A DNA stretch of 36,964 bases from Desulfobacteraceae bacterium UBA2174 (GCA_002327445.1 DCWA01000039.1:1-36964), one strand, 5' to 3'; positions 8,860 through 16,817 are shown, numbered from the stretch's first letter. Notes: a model not told the origin generated them from the letters alone. Translations and numbers: made by a program.

Positions 8860-11800
8860 ATGGCGAACCAGCGAAGACGCACCACCGATTCCCAGATCGC
8901 CTTCGATGCCCTCGGCATCAAGGGCGGTCTGCTGGGCCCTGAATGGCTGGCCAAGATCGCACAGCTCGACGCACCCGGCCAGACCGCCGAAGACTATCGC
9001 GTCCCCAGAGGTTTGGAACTGCGCGACGAAATCGCGCGGAGCTGGCGTATCGCCCAGGCCGGCTTTCGGGATCTCGACACGGGCTTTGCCTCGGGGGTGG
9101 ATCCAATTCTGCTCACCGAACGTTTCATCCAGGTGCTTTTTCGTGATGCCCTGGGCTTCACGTCACTGACGCGATCTGGGCCCAGGATGCTGGGCGAACA
9201 CGCTTACCCTGTCCGATTCTTTGCTCTTGATGACATTGTGCCCATCGTCGCAGCGCCGGCCGGTATCGGTCTGGACACGCCCCTTGCCGAACTCGGTGAC
9301 GGCCATCGGCGCCGCAGTGCTTTCGGACTGCTTCAGGAGTTCTTGAACGCCAACGAGCGCTCACTGTGGGGTCTTGTCACAGATGGCTTTTCGCTACGGA
9401 TCGCCCGGGACAACGCCAGCTTGACCCGGCCGGCCTGGATCGAGGTCGACTTGGGGCGGATCTTTCGCGAATCGCTTCTATCGGATTTTGCCGCCTTGTG
9501 GCTTCTTTGCCACGAGTCGCGGTTTGGCCAAGTTGGCCAGCCGCAGGATGCCTGCCCACTGGAGGTCTGGCGGGAGGCGGCCCGGGAAGCAGGCACCGTG
9601 GCGAGGGAAAAGCTGCGGGTAGGTTTTCGGGAAGCGCTTGAGATCCTCGGGCAGGGATTTGTCGCCCACCCAGAGAATCGTTCTCTGCGCGAGGCTTTGC
9701 ACGACGGAAGCCTCCATCGCGACCGCTATTACGGGCAGCTTCTGCGGCTCGTCTACCGGTTGATTTTCCTGCTCACCGTCGAAGAGCGCCGTTTGCTGCA
9801 TCCGATAAGAACAGCCCGGGAGGTCCAAGATCTATATGCCGAAGGCTACTCTCTGGGCCGGCTGCGGGACCGCGCCGTGCGCCGGATGGCCCATGATCGG
9901 CACTCGGATTTGTGGGAAGCGGTCAAGATCGTATTTCGCGGGCTGGCTGCCGGCGAACCGCGGTTGGGCCTGCCCGCCCTGGCCGGGCTGTTTGCCCTGG
10001 AACAGTGCCCCGACCTCGATGCGGCGCGCCTGGGAAACCGCCCTTTGCTCGGCGCGCTGTTTCGCCTGGCCTGGCTGCGCGAACCCGGCGGGCTCGTGCG
10101 CGTGAACTGGCGCGACATGGGGCCAGACGAACTCGGCTACGTTTACGAAGGGCTACTCGAACTCAAGCCCCAGATCAGCGAAGACGGGCGCGCCTTCTCC
10201 TTCGCCGACGCCCATGAGAGCAGGGGGCACGCGCGCAAGCTCACCGGCAGTTATTATACACCCGACGAACTGGTCCAGCTTCTGCTGGACAGCGCCCTTG
10301 ATCCAGTGATCACGCGGTCGGTGCAACGGCATCCCGACCGCCCGGCAGAGGCCCTGCTCGAACTCGCCGTCGTCGACCCGGCCTGCGGATCCGGCCACTT
10401 TCTCATTGCCGCAGCCCGCCGCCTGGCCGACCGGGTGGCCCATCTGCGTGCCGCCGGCACCCCGACGCCCGAGGACTATCAGCGTGCGCTACGCGACGTG
10501 GTGCGGCGCTGCATCTATGGTGTGGATCTGAACCCGCTGGCCGTGGAGTTGTGCAAGGTGAGCCTCTGGATGGAGTCCATCGACCCTGGGCTGCCCCTCA
10601 CGTTTCTGGAAAGCCATATCCGTTGCGGCAATTCGCTCATCGGCGCCACGCGGGAGATCATGGGCGACAAGGTGCCGGACGAGGCCTGGGTGGCCCTCGA
10701 AGGAGATGACAAGAAGCTCGCCGCCATGCTCAAAAAACGGAACAAGGCCGAGCTGGCCGGCCAGCGGCGCCTTTATTTCGGACCCGCCAAGGAACCGGGT
10801 GGCATCGAAAACGCCGTTCAGGCAGTGGACCTGGCGCCTGATGCCGATGCCCAAGCCCTGGCCCAAAAGGAGGCTTTGTGGCGGGAGCTGCTCTCCTCCC
10901 AGGACTACGAGCATGCCAAACTCGTGGCCGATGCCTGGTGCGCGGCCTTCCTGTGGCCCAAGGAAAAGCCCGGTCCGGTCTTGGATGCGGCACCCACCAC
11001 CGATATCTGGCTCTCCTTGCGAAACAAGGAAGTACCCCCGTCACGCGTACTGGTCGAGACGACCCGCGCCATTGCGGTGGAATATGCTCTGTTTCATTGG
11101 GATCTGGCCTTTCCGCACGTGTTCGCCAAGGGCGGGTTCGACGTGGTACTGGGTAATCCGCCTTGGGAACATTTAGAAATTAAAGAAGAAGAATTTTTTT
11201 CGAACCGCGACCCATCTATCGCTAATGCACGTAACGCGTCTGAAAGAAAAAAACGGATCGCTGCCTTGACGGTAACTAATGTCAGTTTATGGGCAGAATG
11301 GAGGGCTGCCAAACGAATGGCCCAGGGAGAAATGCATTTTGCACGAGCGAGCGGCCGTTTCCCTTTATGTGCTCGCGGCCGGATCAATACATATTCTCTT
11401 TTCGCCGAACATGACTGGCAGATTTTAAACCCTAAAGGAAGGGCTGGATTCATTGTGCCAAGTGGTATAGCAACCGATGACAACACAAAAGCATACTTCC
11501 AAGCTCTAATCCGGACACGTTCTCTCAGATCTATATTAGAGTTCGAGAACAAAAGGAGCTTTTTCCCAGATGCCAAAGGCGGTAATGTCAAATTTGCGCT
11601 GACCACGCTATCAGGTCGTGACGATCCCGCGGGAAAGGCGGACTTTCTATTCCAAGGCACGGTACTTTCGGATCTGGATGACCCAGCAAGACACTTTTCC
11701 CTTACGGTGGAAGATATAGAGACTATAAACCCTAATACCAAGACCTGTCCGATCTTCCGAACCAAGCGTGATGCATCTTTAGCAATTTCCATTTACAAAA

Positions 11801-12822
11801 GAACCGGTGTGTTGTGGCGCGAAAGCAATCCTGACGGAAACCCTTGGGGGCTTTACTTTATGCAGGGTCTGTTCAACATGGCGTCTGACTCTGCGCTATT
11901 CCGAACTTATGCCGAACTCGCGTCAACTGGATGGACCCTCCACCGAAATCTTTTCAAGGTGAACGGCCATGTTATGCTACCACTGTATGAAGCAAAAATG
12001 GCCAGCATTTACAACCACCGTGGCGGGACTTATGAAGGAGCTCCCAGAGGGGAGCGACTCCATCGTCTGCCTTCACCAAGTGACGAAGACCTCTCAAATC
12101 CGAATTTTGTGTCTATTCCTTTTTATTGGGTATCCGCTGAAGAGGTAGAAGCCAAGCTTGACCGTGTGTGGGATCGTGAGTGGTTGCTTGGTTGGAGAGA
12201 CATAACGGATGCTCGAACAGTTGCCCGAACGGTAATAACCGCAATCATTCCAAAGACGGCTGTGGGCGATACATTCCTATTGGCCATGCCTTCAACGGAA
12301 GCACGCGCTATCCTTTGTCTTTATGCAAATCTTTGCAGTATTCCGCTCGACTATGCAGCACGGCAAAAAGTTGGAGGATTGCACTTGAAGTACAATGTCT
12401 TTAAGCAGATCCCTGCTTTCCCGCCGTCCAATTACTCTTGCCCGGCATTCTGGGATCTCAATCAATCCGCACAGAGCTGGATCCTTCCCCGGGTTCTTGA
12501 ACTCACCTACACCGCCTGGGACCTCCAGCCCTTCGCCGAAGATTGCGGCGACTCTGGCCCTCCGTTCATCTGGGACCCGGAACGGCGGTTCCAGCTCCAG
12601 TGTGAACTCGACGCGGCCTTTTTCCACCTTTACGGGATTTCAGGAGACGATGCCGACTACATTCTCGACACCTTCCCAGTTCTGCGGCGCAGCGAAGAGC
12701 GGGCTTACGGTGAGTTCCGCACCAAGCGCAAGATTCTGGAAATCTATGACGCCCTGGACCAGGCGGCACGCACGGGCAGGCCTTACCTCTCGCCCCTCGG
12801 GCCGCCAAAGAGGGCTGTATGA
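8860..12822 (+). CDS. drmMI: class I N6-adenine DNA methyltransferase, DISARM DrmMI / Eco57I-like
   Basis: From the chosen ATG the protein is 1320 residues long. Counting from an in-frame TTG two codons earlier, motif I PACGSGHF (S-adenosylmethionine binding) is near 509 and the catalytic motif IV NPPW near 768. Motif order and length match Eco57I/PglX/DrmMI-type methyltransferases, which mark host DNA at adenines so that the partner machinery spares it. The first roughly 450 residues carry no PD-(D/E)XK motif that I can see, so it is probably a methylase only. I chose ATG 8860 because AAGGTGG at 8845-8851 is correctly spaced for it; the TTG at 8854 is too close. The segment after NPPW to about 12,430 is much more AT-rich than both flanks, consistent with a swapped target recognition domain. 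It follows the SNF2 gene almost without a gap. Confidence 0.87.
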   Translation: MANQRRRTTDSQIAFDALGIKGGLLGPEWLAKIAQLDAPGQTAEDYRVPRGLELRDEIARSWRIAQAGFRDLDTGFASGVDPILLTERFIQVLFRDALGFTSLTRSGPRMLGEHAYPVRFFALDDIVPIVAAPAGIGLDTPLAELGDGHRRRSAFGLLQEFLNANERSLWGLVTDGFSLRIARDNASLTRPAWIEVDLGRIFRESLLSDFAALWLLCHESRFGQVGQPQDACPLEVWREAAREAGTVAREKLRVGFREALEILGQGFVAHPENRSLREALHDGSLHRDRYYGQLLRLVYRLIFLLTVEERRLLHPIRTAREVQDLYAEGYSLGRLRDRAVRRMAHDRHSDLWEAVKIVFRGLAAGEPRLGLPALAGLFALEQCPDLDAARLGNRPLLGALFRLAWLREPGGLVRVNWRDMGPDELGYVYEGLLELKPQISEDGRAFSFADAHESRGHARKLTGSYYTPDELVQLLLDSALDPVITRSVQRHPDRPAEALLELAVVDPACGSGHFLIAAARRLADRVAHLRAAGTPTPEDYQRALRDVVRRCIYGVDLNPLAVELCKVSLWMESIDPGLPLTFLESHIRCGNSLIGATREIMGDKVPDEAWVALEGDDKKLAAMLKKRNKAELAGQRRLYFGPAKEPGGIENAVQAVDLAPDADAQALAQKEALWRELLSSQDYEHAKLVADAWCAAFLWPKEKPGPVLDAAPTTDIWLSLRNKEVPPSRVLVETTRAIAVEYALFHWDLAFPHVFAKGGFDVVLGNPPWEHLEIKEEEFFSNRDPSIANARNASERKKRIAALTVTNVSLWAEWRAAKRMAQGEMHFARASGRFPLCARGRINTYSLFAEHDWQILNPKGRAGFIVPSGIATDDNTKAYFQALIRTRSLRSILEFENKRSFFPDAKGGNVKFALTTLSGRDDPAGKADFLFQGTVLSDLDDPARHFSLTVEDIETINPNTKTCPIFRTKRDASLAISIYKRTGVLWRESNPDGNPWGLYFMQGLFNMASDSALFRTYAELASTGWTLHRNLFKVNGHVMLPLYEAKMASIYNHRGGTYEGAPRGERLHRLPSPSDEDLSNPNFVSIPFYWVSAEEVEAKLDRVWDREWLLGWRDITDARTVARTVITAIIPKTAVGDTFLLAMPSTEARAILCLYANLCSIPLDYAARQKVGGLHLKYNVFKQIPAFPPSNYSCPAFWDLNQSAQSWILPRVLELTYTAWDLQPFAEDCGDSGPPFIWDPERRFQLQCELDAAFFHLYGISGDDADYILDTFPVLRRSEERAYGEFRTKRKILEIYDALDQAARTGRPYLSPLGPPKRAV

Positions 12823-13022
12823 GGGAAACAACTTTGATGCTGTTGGGCCCCAAAAACACGTCCCGCTCGATTTGTGATGTAGCTGCAAACAGCGGACCCC
12901 CAGAATTCCTATCTTCATCTCGATATGATTGCAAAGGTTCATAAAGCTTTGGCCGACAGCCTGAAATGTCAGCCTGTGGGCATCCAAACGGTCTGGTTGC
13001 GAAAGGATCTTCGCAAGGAACC

Positions 13023-13787
13023 ATGAGCCTCACTTCGGTAAATTTCACGCGCCTTGAGAAGGCGGCCGTAGATAACGGCTTCGACCTCGACCGAGGCCGC
13101 GATGGGGACGACTGGCTGGTATTCGGGAGCAGCCACGTGTCCTTGCAAATCTGGCTTGCTGCTGTTGGAGAAGCCCAGTTTGCCGTGGCGTTCTCCCGTT
13201 CCGACGTCAGTGATGCGCTCGCCGGCATGGGTCATGCCCTTCCCGATCCCATACCAGAAGGCCCCGTCGCAGCCCTGGCGGCCAATGACCTCCAGGAACT
13301 GTATCGTCTCGTCCGACGAGCCTTTCAGTTTGCCCGGTCCCTACCGGATGAACCTCTGCGGGCATTTCTTGAAAAGACGGCAAAGCTTCCCCGGTCGACC
13401 GAGGCTGAACGGCTCGTCGTACAGCGCGTCGGGCAGGATATCTTTCGAGACCGTTTGATGGACTACTGGGAAGGGTGCTGCGCCATCACCGGCCTTGAGG
13501 TGCCGGAGTTGCTGCGCGCCAGCCACATCAAGCCCTGGGCGGATTGCCCAACCGACTCCGAGCGCCTCGACGTCTTCAACGGAATCCTGCTCGCCCCGCA
13601 TCTGGACGCAGCGTTTGACCGCGGCTTTATTTCACTGGCTGACGACGGTGCCGTCATCGTTTCCCCTGGGTTGAACATTCCGGCACGAAAAATTCTTGGA
13701 CTGACAGCATCCCTTCGGATCCAGAGGCTCTCTGTCGGCCATCTTAAATACCTGTTGTGGCATCGTAAATATGTCTTTCAGCGTTGA
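13023..13787 (+). CDS. HNH endonuclease (HNH_2-type), probable nuclease partner of the defence operon
   Basis: The protein has 254 residues. The C-terminal half holds an HNH nuclease of the HNH_2 type: CCAITGL at 152, SHIKPW with His168, RLDVFNGILL with Asn186, and PHLDAAFDRG with His193. These are the expected metal-binding and catalytic positions. The N-terminal part is unrecognised. I chose ATG 13023 because AAGGA lies just upstream; an ATG 19 codons earlier has no good ribosome binding site. It lies 200 bases after the methyltransferase on the same strand, so it may have its own promoter or be read through. Proteins of this type often sit beside methyltransferases as restriction nucleases. 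In DISARM the nuclease is the PLD protein DrmC, which I do not see here. Membership in the upstream system is inferred from position. Confidence 0.8.
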   Translation: MSLTSVNFTRLEKAAVDNGFDLDRGRDGDDWLVFGSSHVSLQIWLAAVGEAQFAVAFSRSDVSDALAGMGHALPDPIPEGPVAALAANDLQELYRLVRRAFQFARSLPDEPLRAFLEKTAKLPRSTEAERLVVQRVGQDIFRDRLMDYWEGCCAITGLEVPELLRASHIKPWADCPTDSERLDVFNGILLAPHLDAAFDRGFISLADDGAVIVSPGLNIPARKILGLTASLRIQRLSVGHLKYLLWHRKYVFQR

Positions 13788-13829
13788 AATGGGTCCAACC
13801 GTGGGTCGATCACGAGGGCAACGATCCCC

Positions 13830-13858
13830 TTGACAAAGTATCAATTGATACCATAACT
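13830..13858 (+). promoter_or_regulatory. promoter with an embedded palindromic operator, upstream of the toxin-antitoxin pair
   Basis: A perfect -35 box TTGACA lies at 13830-13835 and a weak -10 (ATAACT or CATAAC) at 13852-13858. Between them is a perfect 14-base palindrome, GTATCAATTGATAC (13838-13851). An operator overlapping the promoter is the usual arrangement for an autorepressed toxin-antitoxin operon. The start codon at 13861 is so close to the -10 that the transcript would be nearly leaderless, or the toxin really begins a little downstream. Confidence 0.55.
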
Positions 13859-13860
13859 AG

Positions 13861-14232
13861 ATGAACAGACCATCCCATAAAGAACTTTTCGGCAAGTTGC
13901 GGGCAGCGCGGAAGGCGGTCGATCAGAAATGCATCTTTCTGTTGAACCAAGCGGCAATCGCCGCGGATGCCATCGAGCTCGATTACAGCCTAAAACTGGA
14001 CTTGATAGATGTCCTCACCGAGATTCTGAATGCCTGCTCCCCGGCCGATTACACGGGGGCCAGGCCGCCGCAAAGGTCCTATGAGCAGGAGCTAAAGGGC
14101 CTTGAACTTTTTGCTTTTACCGTGGAAAGCCAAAGATTTAAATGCCGCGTGTACCTGAAGTTCATTGTTATGGAAGATGCCCTTTGGATCGTATCGCTCC
14201 ACCAGCACCGGCCAGAAAAGGAGGAACCATGA
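13861..14232 (+). CDS. putative toxin of a type II toxin-antitoxin pair
   Basis: The protein has 123 residues and matches no family I can name with confidence. The N-terminal half is helical in character. The C-terminal half reads like a small beta-sheet domain (FKCRVYLKFIVMEDALWIVSLHQHRP), loosely like RelE/MqsR-type toxins. The main evidence is context: its stop overlaps the start of an MqsA/SocA-type antitoxin (ATGA), and a palindrome overlaps the promoter in front of it. Toxin-first order is common for MqsRA and HigBA. No Shine-Dalgarno sequence is visible before ATG 13861, which fits either a leaderless message or a start further in, such as TTG at 13897. It could instead be an unrelated small defence protein. 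Confidence 0.55.
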   Translation: MNRPSHKELFGKLRAARKAVDQKCIFLLNQAAIAADAIELDYSLKLDLIDVLTEILNACSPADYTGARPPQRSYEQELKGLELFAFTVESQRFKCRVYLKFIVMEDALWIVSLHQHRPEKEEP

Positions 14233-15041
14233 ATGCCCCGAATTGCCCGAGGGGCCATGGCCCCATGGAGCTTAGAACCATTGACAAACCAATGACTTTC
14301 AAGGGGGTGGAGATCCGCGTTGCGGCCCAGGCCTTCGTTTGCCAGACCTGCGGCCTGGAAGCCGGCACGGTGGAAACGGCAGCGGAATTGCAGCTGGCCA
14401 TCGCCGATGCCTACCGCGCCGCGCTAGGACTGTTAACGAGTGGTGAAATCAAGGCCTTGAGAAAGTCGCGCCGCCTCACCCAGAAGGAATTTGCCGAACA
14501 GATGAACATCGGCATCGCCAGCATCAAGCGATGGGAGACGGGCACCGTTCAGAGCCCCTCCATGGATCACGCCTTACGCATGCAGTTGCAGTGTCGGAAC
14601 CATTCTGACAACTATTCCGGCAACCGGGAAATTTCACTCGCCCGCATCAAGCTGGTCGCCCGGTGCTTCGAGAAAATTCTGAAAGCTCGGTTGCTTAAAG
14701 AAAAAGACTGGTTTTTGTATCTGGCCAAGCACCTGTGGTACGCCGATTTTCTGAGCTTCAGGGAACTGGGCCGCAGCTTGACGGGCGCCTCTTATGCCGC
14801 CATGCCGTACGGCCCGCAACTGAATAACTATAAAGAGCTGGTCCCGGATATAAAGGATTCTGATACCAACGTGGCGGAACCCCTCTCTGATGAGGAAATG
14901 CGCATCATCCGGAAGGTAGCAGAACGGTTTCCCACTGAAAAAAGTGTCTTCAAGGCCGCCCATAAGGAAAAGGTTTGGCAGGAAAGAAATATCGGGGCTC
15001 TCATTCCCTATTCCTGCGCGGGGGAACTGACAGAGATTTGA
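14229..15041 (+). CDS. antitoxin: MqsA-like zinc/HTH region fused to a SocA/Panacea (DUF4065) domain
   Basis: The protein has 270 residues. The N-terminus has a YgiT/MqsA-like zinc site (C6, H10, C38, C41 in CPRGHG and CQTCG). An HTH follows (LTQKEFAEQMNIGIASIKRW), which should bind the operator upstream of the pair. The second half, from about 145, matches the SocA/Panacea fold (DUF4065): WYADFLSFRELGRSLTGASY then AAMPYGPQ. Panacea domains are known to neutralise several unrelated small toxins, so this part probably holds the partner toxin. I chose ATG 14229 because it overlaps the toxin stop and follows AGGAGGAACC. The 3' end is followed almost directly by the HsdR relic. The antitoxin class is well supported; the toxin target is unknown. 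Confidence 0.8.
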   Translation: MNAPNCPRGHGPMELRTIDKPMTFKGVEIRVAAQAFVCQTCGLEAGTVETAAELQLAIADAYRAALGLLTSGEIKALRKSRRLTQKEFAEQMNIGIASIKRWETGTVQSPSMDHALRMQLQCRNHSDNYSGNREISLARIKLVARCFEKILKARLLKEKDWFLYLAKHLWYADFLSFRELGRSLTGASYAAMPYGPQLNNYKELVPDIKDSDTNVAEPLSDEEMRIIRKVAERFPTEKSVFKAAHKEKVWQERNIGALIPYSCAGELTEI

Positions 15042-15051
15042 TTCCCAAACC

Positions 15052-15312
15052 TTGAGGCTCTGTGGCAACGGAGCGGTGGCCGTGTTTCGCGACGAAACCC
15101 TGCGGCATATCGCCCAGGAGCTCGTCAGCGTGGTCAAAAACAGCATCACCGTCGACTGGACTGTCCGGGAAAACGTCCGCGCCAGAATGCGGGTGATCAT
15201 CAAGCGGATCCTGAGAAAGTACGGCTATCCGCCCGACAAACAGGAGAAGGCGGCACTGACGGTGCTGGAACAGGCGGAGGTGTTGTGCCAGGATTGGGCA
15301 AAACGGAATTGA
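15052..15312 (+). pseudogene. relic of a type I restriction HsdR C-terminus (DUF3387), copy 1
   Basis: The frame opens only with a TTG and has no ribosome binding site. From about 15,073 it encodes the end of the HsdR C-terminal domain, including the conserved string RVIIKRILRKYGYPPDKQEK. Nothing of the nuclease or helicase parts of HsdR is present. The relic shares 62 of 76 residues (hand count) with a second relic at 20,891-21,331, so the two come from related but distinct hsdR genes or from an old duplication. It shows that a type I restriction locus once stood here. Confidence 0.8.
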
Positions 15313-15753
15313 TCAAAAAAATCGAATTACAACGGATTGAGGAGAAGGTAGGTTGATGGTATTTTTGTCTTTTGGTATGTCTGGATCGCTCTATCAACTT
15401 AAAGGTGGGAGGAGCCGATGCGAGCTGTACCCTATACCGAAGCCCCCAATTGCCACAAAAAACAGGCGCTTGGGGTTTTGTTGTTTTTGAGGGAATCAGG
15501 TTCGACGGTTTTGCAGATTATTACCAGTAAGCTGAAGCTTTGTCGGATTTGTGCTTGCACGAAAGCATCATAGGGTTCGTATGAGGTGTCTTATGCCGAG
15601 CTATATTGACCGACCAACGGAAATGCCCTGATTCTCAAAAGATAAAGTCATCTTTTTCGGAGTGCCTGAAGATGTCTTTTATGAACAGAAACCAGAAATC
15701 CAGCACCTTAAACAGGTCAATATAGATGTTGCTGGGCAGATTTACGGAATCCC
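15313..15753 (+). other. 441-base spacer with a terminator-like hairpin and a possible broken small ORF
   Basis: No intact gene is supported. A hairpin with a T-rich tail lies at 15,444-15,486. From 15,593 a frame reads ATG, 12 codons and TGA, then continues open for about 40 protein-like codons to a TGA at 15,755-15,757, which overlaps the start of the next gene as ATGA. This may be a decayed upstream partner of that gene. A short near-repeat, AAYATAGATGTT, is found at about 15,718 and again at the start of the following gene. Confidence 0.4.
15444..15486 (+). terminator. rho-independent terminator candidate
   Basis: CCCCAA (15,444-15,449) pairs with TTGGGG (15,470-15,475). After one mismatch the stem continues with TGCC against GGCG around a 10-base A-rich loop. 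A T-rich run with two interrupting G residues follows. It would end transcription coming from the toxin-antitoxin pair and the HsdR relic. Confidence 0.5.
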
Positions 15754-16647
15754 ATGAACATAGATGTTCGCGGCAACTACACTATTGCAGGAAAAATCAC
15801 CTATAGGTCTGAATCCCCTGTTGTCCAGATAACTCTGCCAACAGACGGAACGACAGAAGTTCTTCTGGTAATCGATTTGCCTCAGCGATCAGTTGAAGCC
15901 ACTGGCAAATACGCTGTTGGTGAAAAGTTCCTTTATCTATTAAGACAAGAAGATCCCCCCAAGGAATTTCCACAACCAATAGTTGAGGAGGCGTCGAGAA
16001 TACGACGCCATATCACCTCAGCCCTCAGGCGCGTGTTGTACGCTGTTAAGTACTGTTTGAAACAAGTTGATTTAGATGAGAACCTGTTTGCGATCAAAAG
16101 CATTGAGTATTCTTTAGACAATACGAACTGGAAATTTTTCCCCGGCCTCAAAGTTGCGACGACGTTCAGTGCGTATAGTATGACGGCACTCGATTTTGAA
16201 ACCGCTGGACTGATACTTGGTCACTTAAATTCTGGGGTTAAAACTTTTTTTGCTTTAAGCTTTTTGCACCGAGCAAAGAAGGAACTGCATCCAAAACACA
16301 AATGGATCGACGCCACGATTGCAGCTGAGTTGGCAGTCAAGGAAGCCCTGGTTCTTATCAAGCCTGAGGTTGAAGCCTTGCTCCTCGAAGTGCCGTCGCC
16401 ACCCTTGCAAAAGCTTTATGGATCAATACTCGAGTCATATTCGGGGCAACGATCCCCTGTCTTAAAACAGATCGCAGAAGGGGTTAAAATTAGGAATCTG
16501 TTGGTTCACAGGCCAGAGGAGATTGACATCAGTCTCCAGCAAGCCGTTGATTACGTGGCATACGTGGAGGTGGCCATTGGCCATCTCCTAAGTATTGTTA
16601 ATCCACAGTATTACCAGCGCTACTGGTGTGTTGATCATTATGTGTGA
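15754..16647 (+). CDS. unknown protein with a possible HEPN RNase motif, carried in front of an attC site
   Basis: The protein has 297 residues and I do not recognise its family. The first roughly 75 residues look like a beta-rich domain (MNIDVRGNYTIAGKITYRS). The rest is helical. Near the C-terminus is RNLLVH, with R247 and H252, which fits the Rx4-6H motif of HEPN ribonucleases, and it sits before an amphipathic helix as in HEPN proteins. HEPN proteins commonly act as toxins or antiphage effectors. The stop codon is 5 bases before a well-formed attC site, the usual layout of an integron gene cassette. Codon use is AT-rich compared with the defence operon, consistent with separate origin. 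No Shine-Dalgarno sequence is clear; its ATG overlaps the stop of a degenerate upstream frame. The HEPN assignment is tentative. Confidence 0.6.
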   Translation: MNIDVRGNYTIAGKITYRSESPVVQITLPTDGTTEVLLVIDLPQRSVEATGKYAVGEKFLYLLRQEDPPKEFPQPIVEEASRIRRHITSALRRVLYAVKYCLKQVDLDENLFAIKSIEYSLDNTNWKFFPGLKVATTFSAYSMTALDFETAGLILGHLNSGVKTFFALSFLHRAKKELHPKHKWIDATIAAELAVKEALVLIKPEVEALLLEVPSPPLQKLYGSILESYSGQRSPVLKQIAEGVKIRNLLVHRPEEIDISLQQAVDYVAYVEVAIGHLLSIVNPQYYQRYWCVDHYV

Positions 16648-16652
16648 GAATA

Positions 16653-16762
16653 GCCCAACAACCTGTTCGAGCCAGACACCCGGCCACGCGGTGGCAATCA
16701 GAAAACGCTTTCTCATGCACATTGGCCGCGTGGTCGGGTGCCGCTCAACCGCAGCGTTAGGC
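16653..16762 (+). other. attC: integron attC recombination site
   Basis: The outer boxes are GCCCAAC (R'', 16,653-16,659) and GTTAGGC (R', 16,756-16,762), matching RYYYAAC and GTTRRRY. Inside, GTTCGAGC on the left faces GCTCAAC on the right; the left arm has one extra base, as expected for the extrahelical base that sets strand choice. Then CACCCGGCCACGCGG pairs with CCGCGTGGTCGGGTG, 15 pairs with one G-T wobble. Total length is 110 bases. It directly follows the stop codon of the preceding gene. No integrase gene and no second attC are seen in the window. Confidence 0.85.
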
Positions 16763-16764
16763 CC

Positions 16765-16778
16765 ACTGAGATCTCAGT
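16765..16778. promoter_or_regulatory. 14-base perfect palindrome upstream of the SIR2 gene
   Basis: ACTGAGATCTCAGT is a perfect 14-base inverted repeat. It lies immediately after the attC site and 39 bases before the SIR2 start, in the only space where a promoter for that gene could be. It may be an operator. No regulator gene is adjacent and no clear -35/-10 pair is seen. Confidence 0.4.
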
Positions 16779-16817
16779 TGCTCGCATGAACGTACGAGTC
16801 AGATAGGAACGGAAGGA

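Noticed and set aside
15313..15753. attC upstream of the HEPN-like gene
   Set aside because: I looked for a GTTRRRY box and paired inner boxes that would mark the cassette's left boundary and found none.
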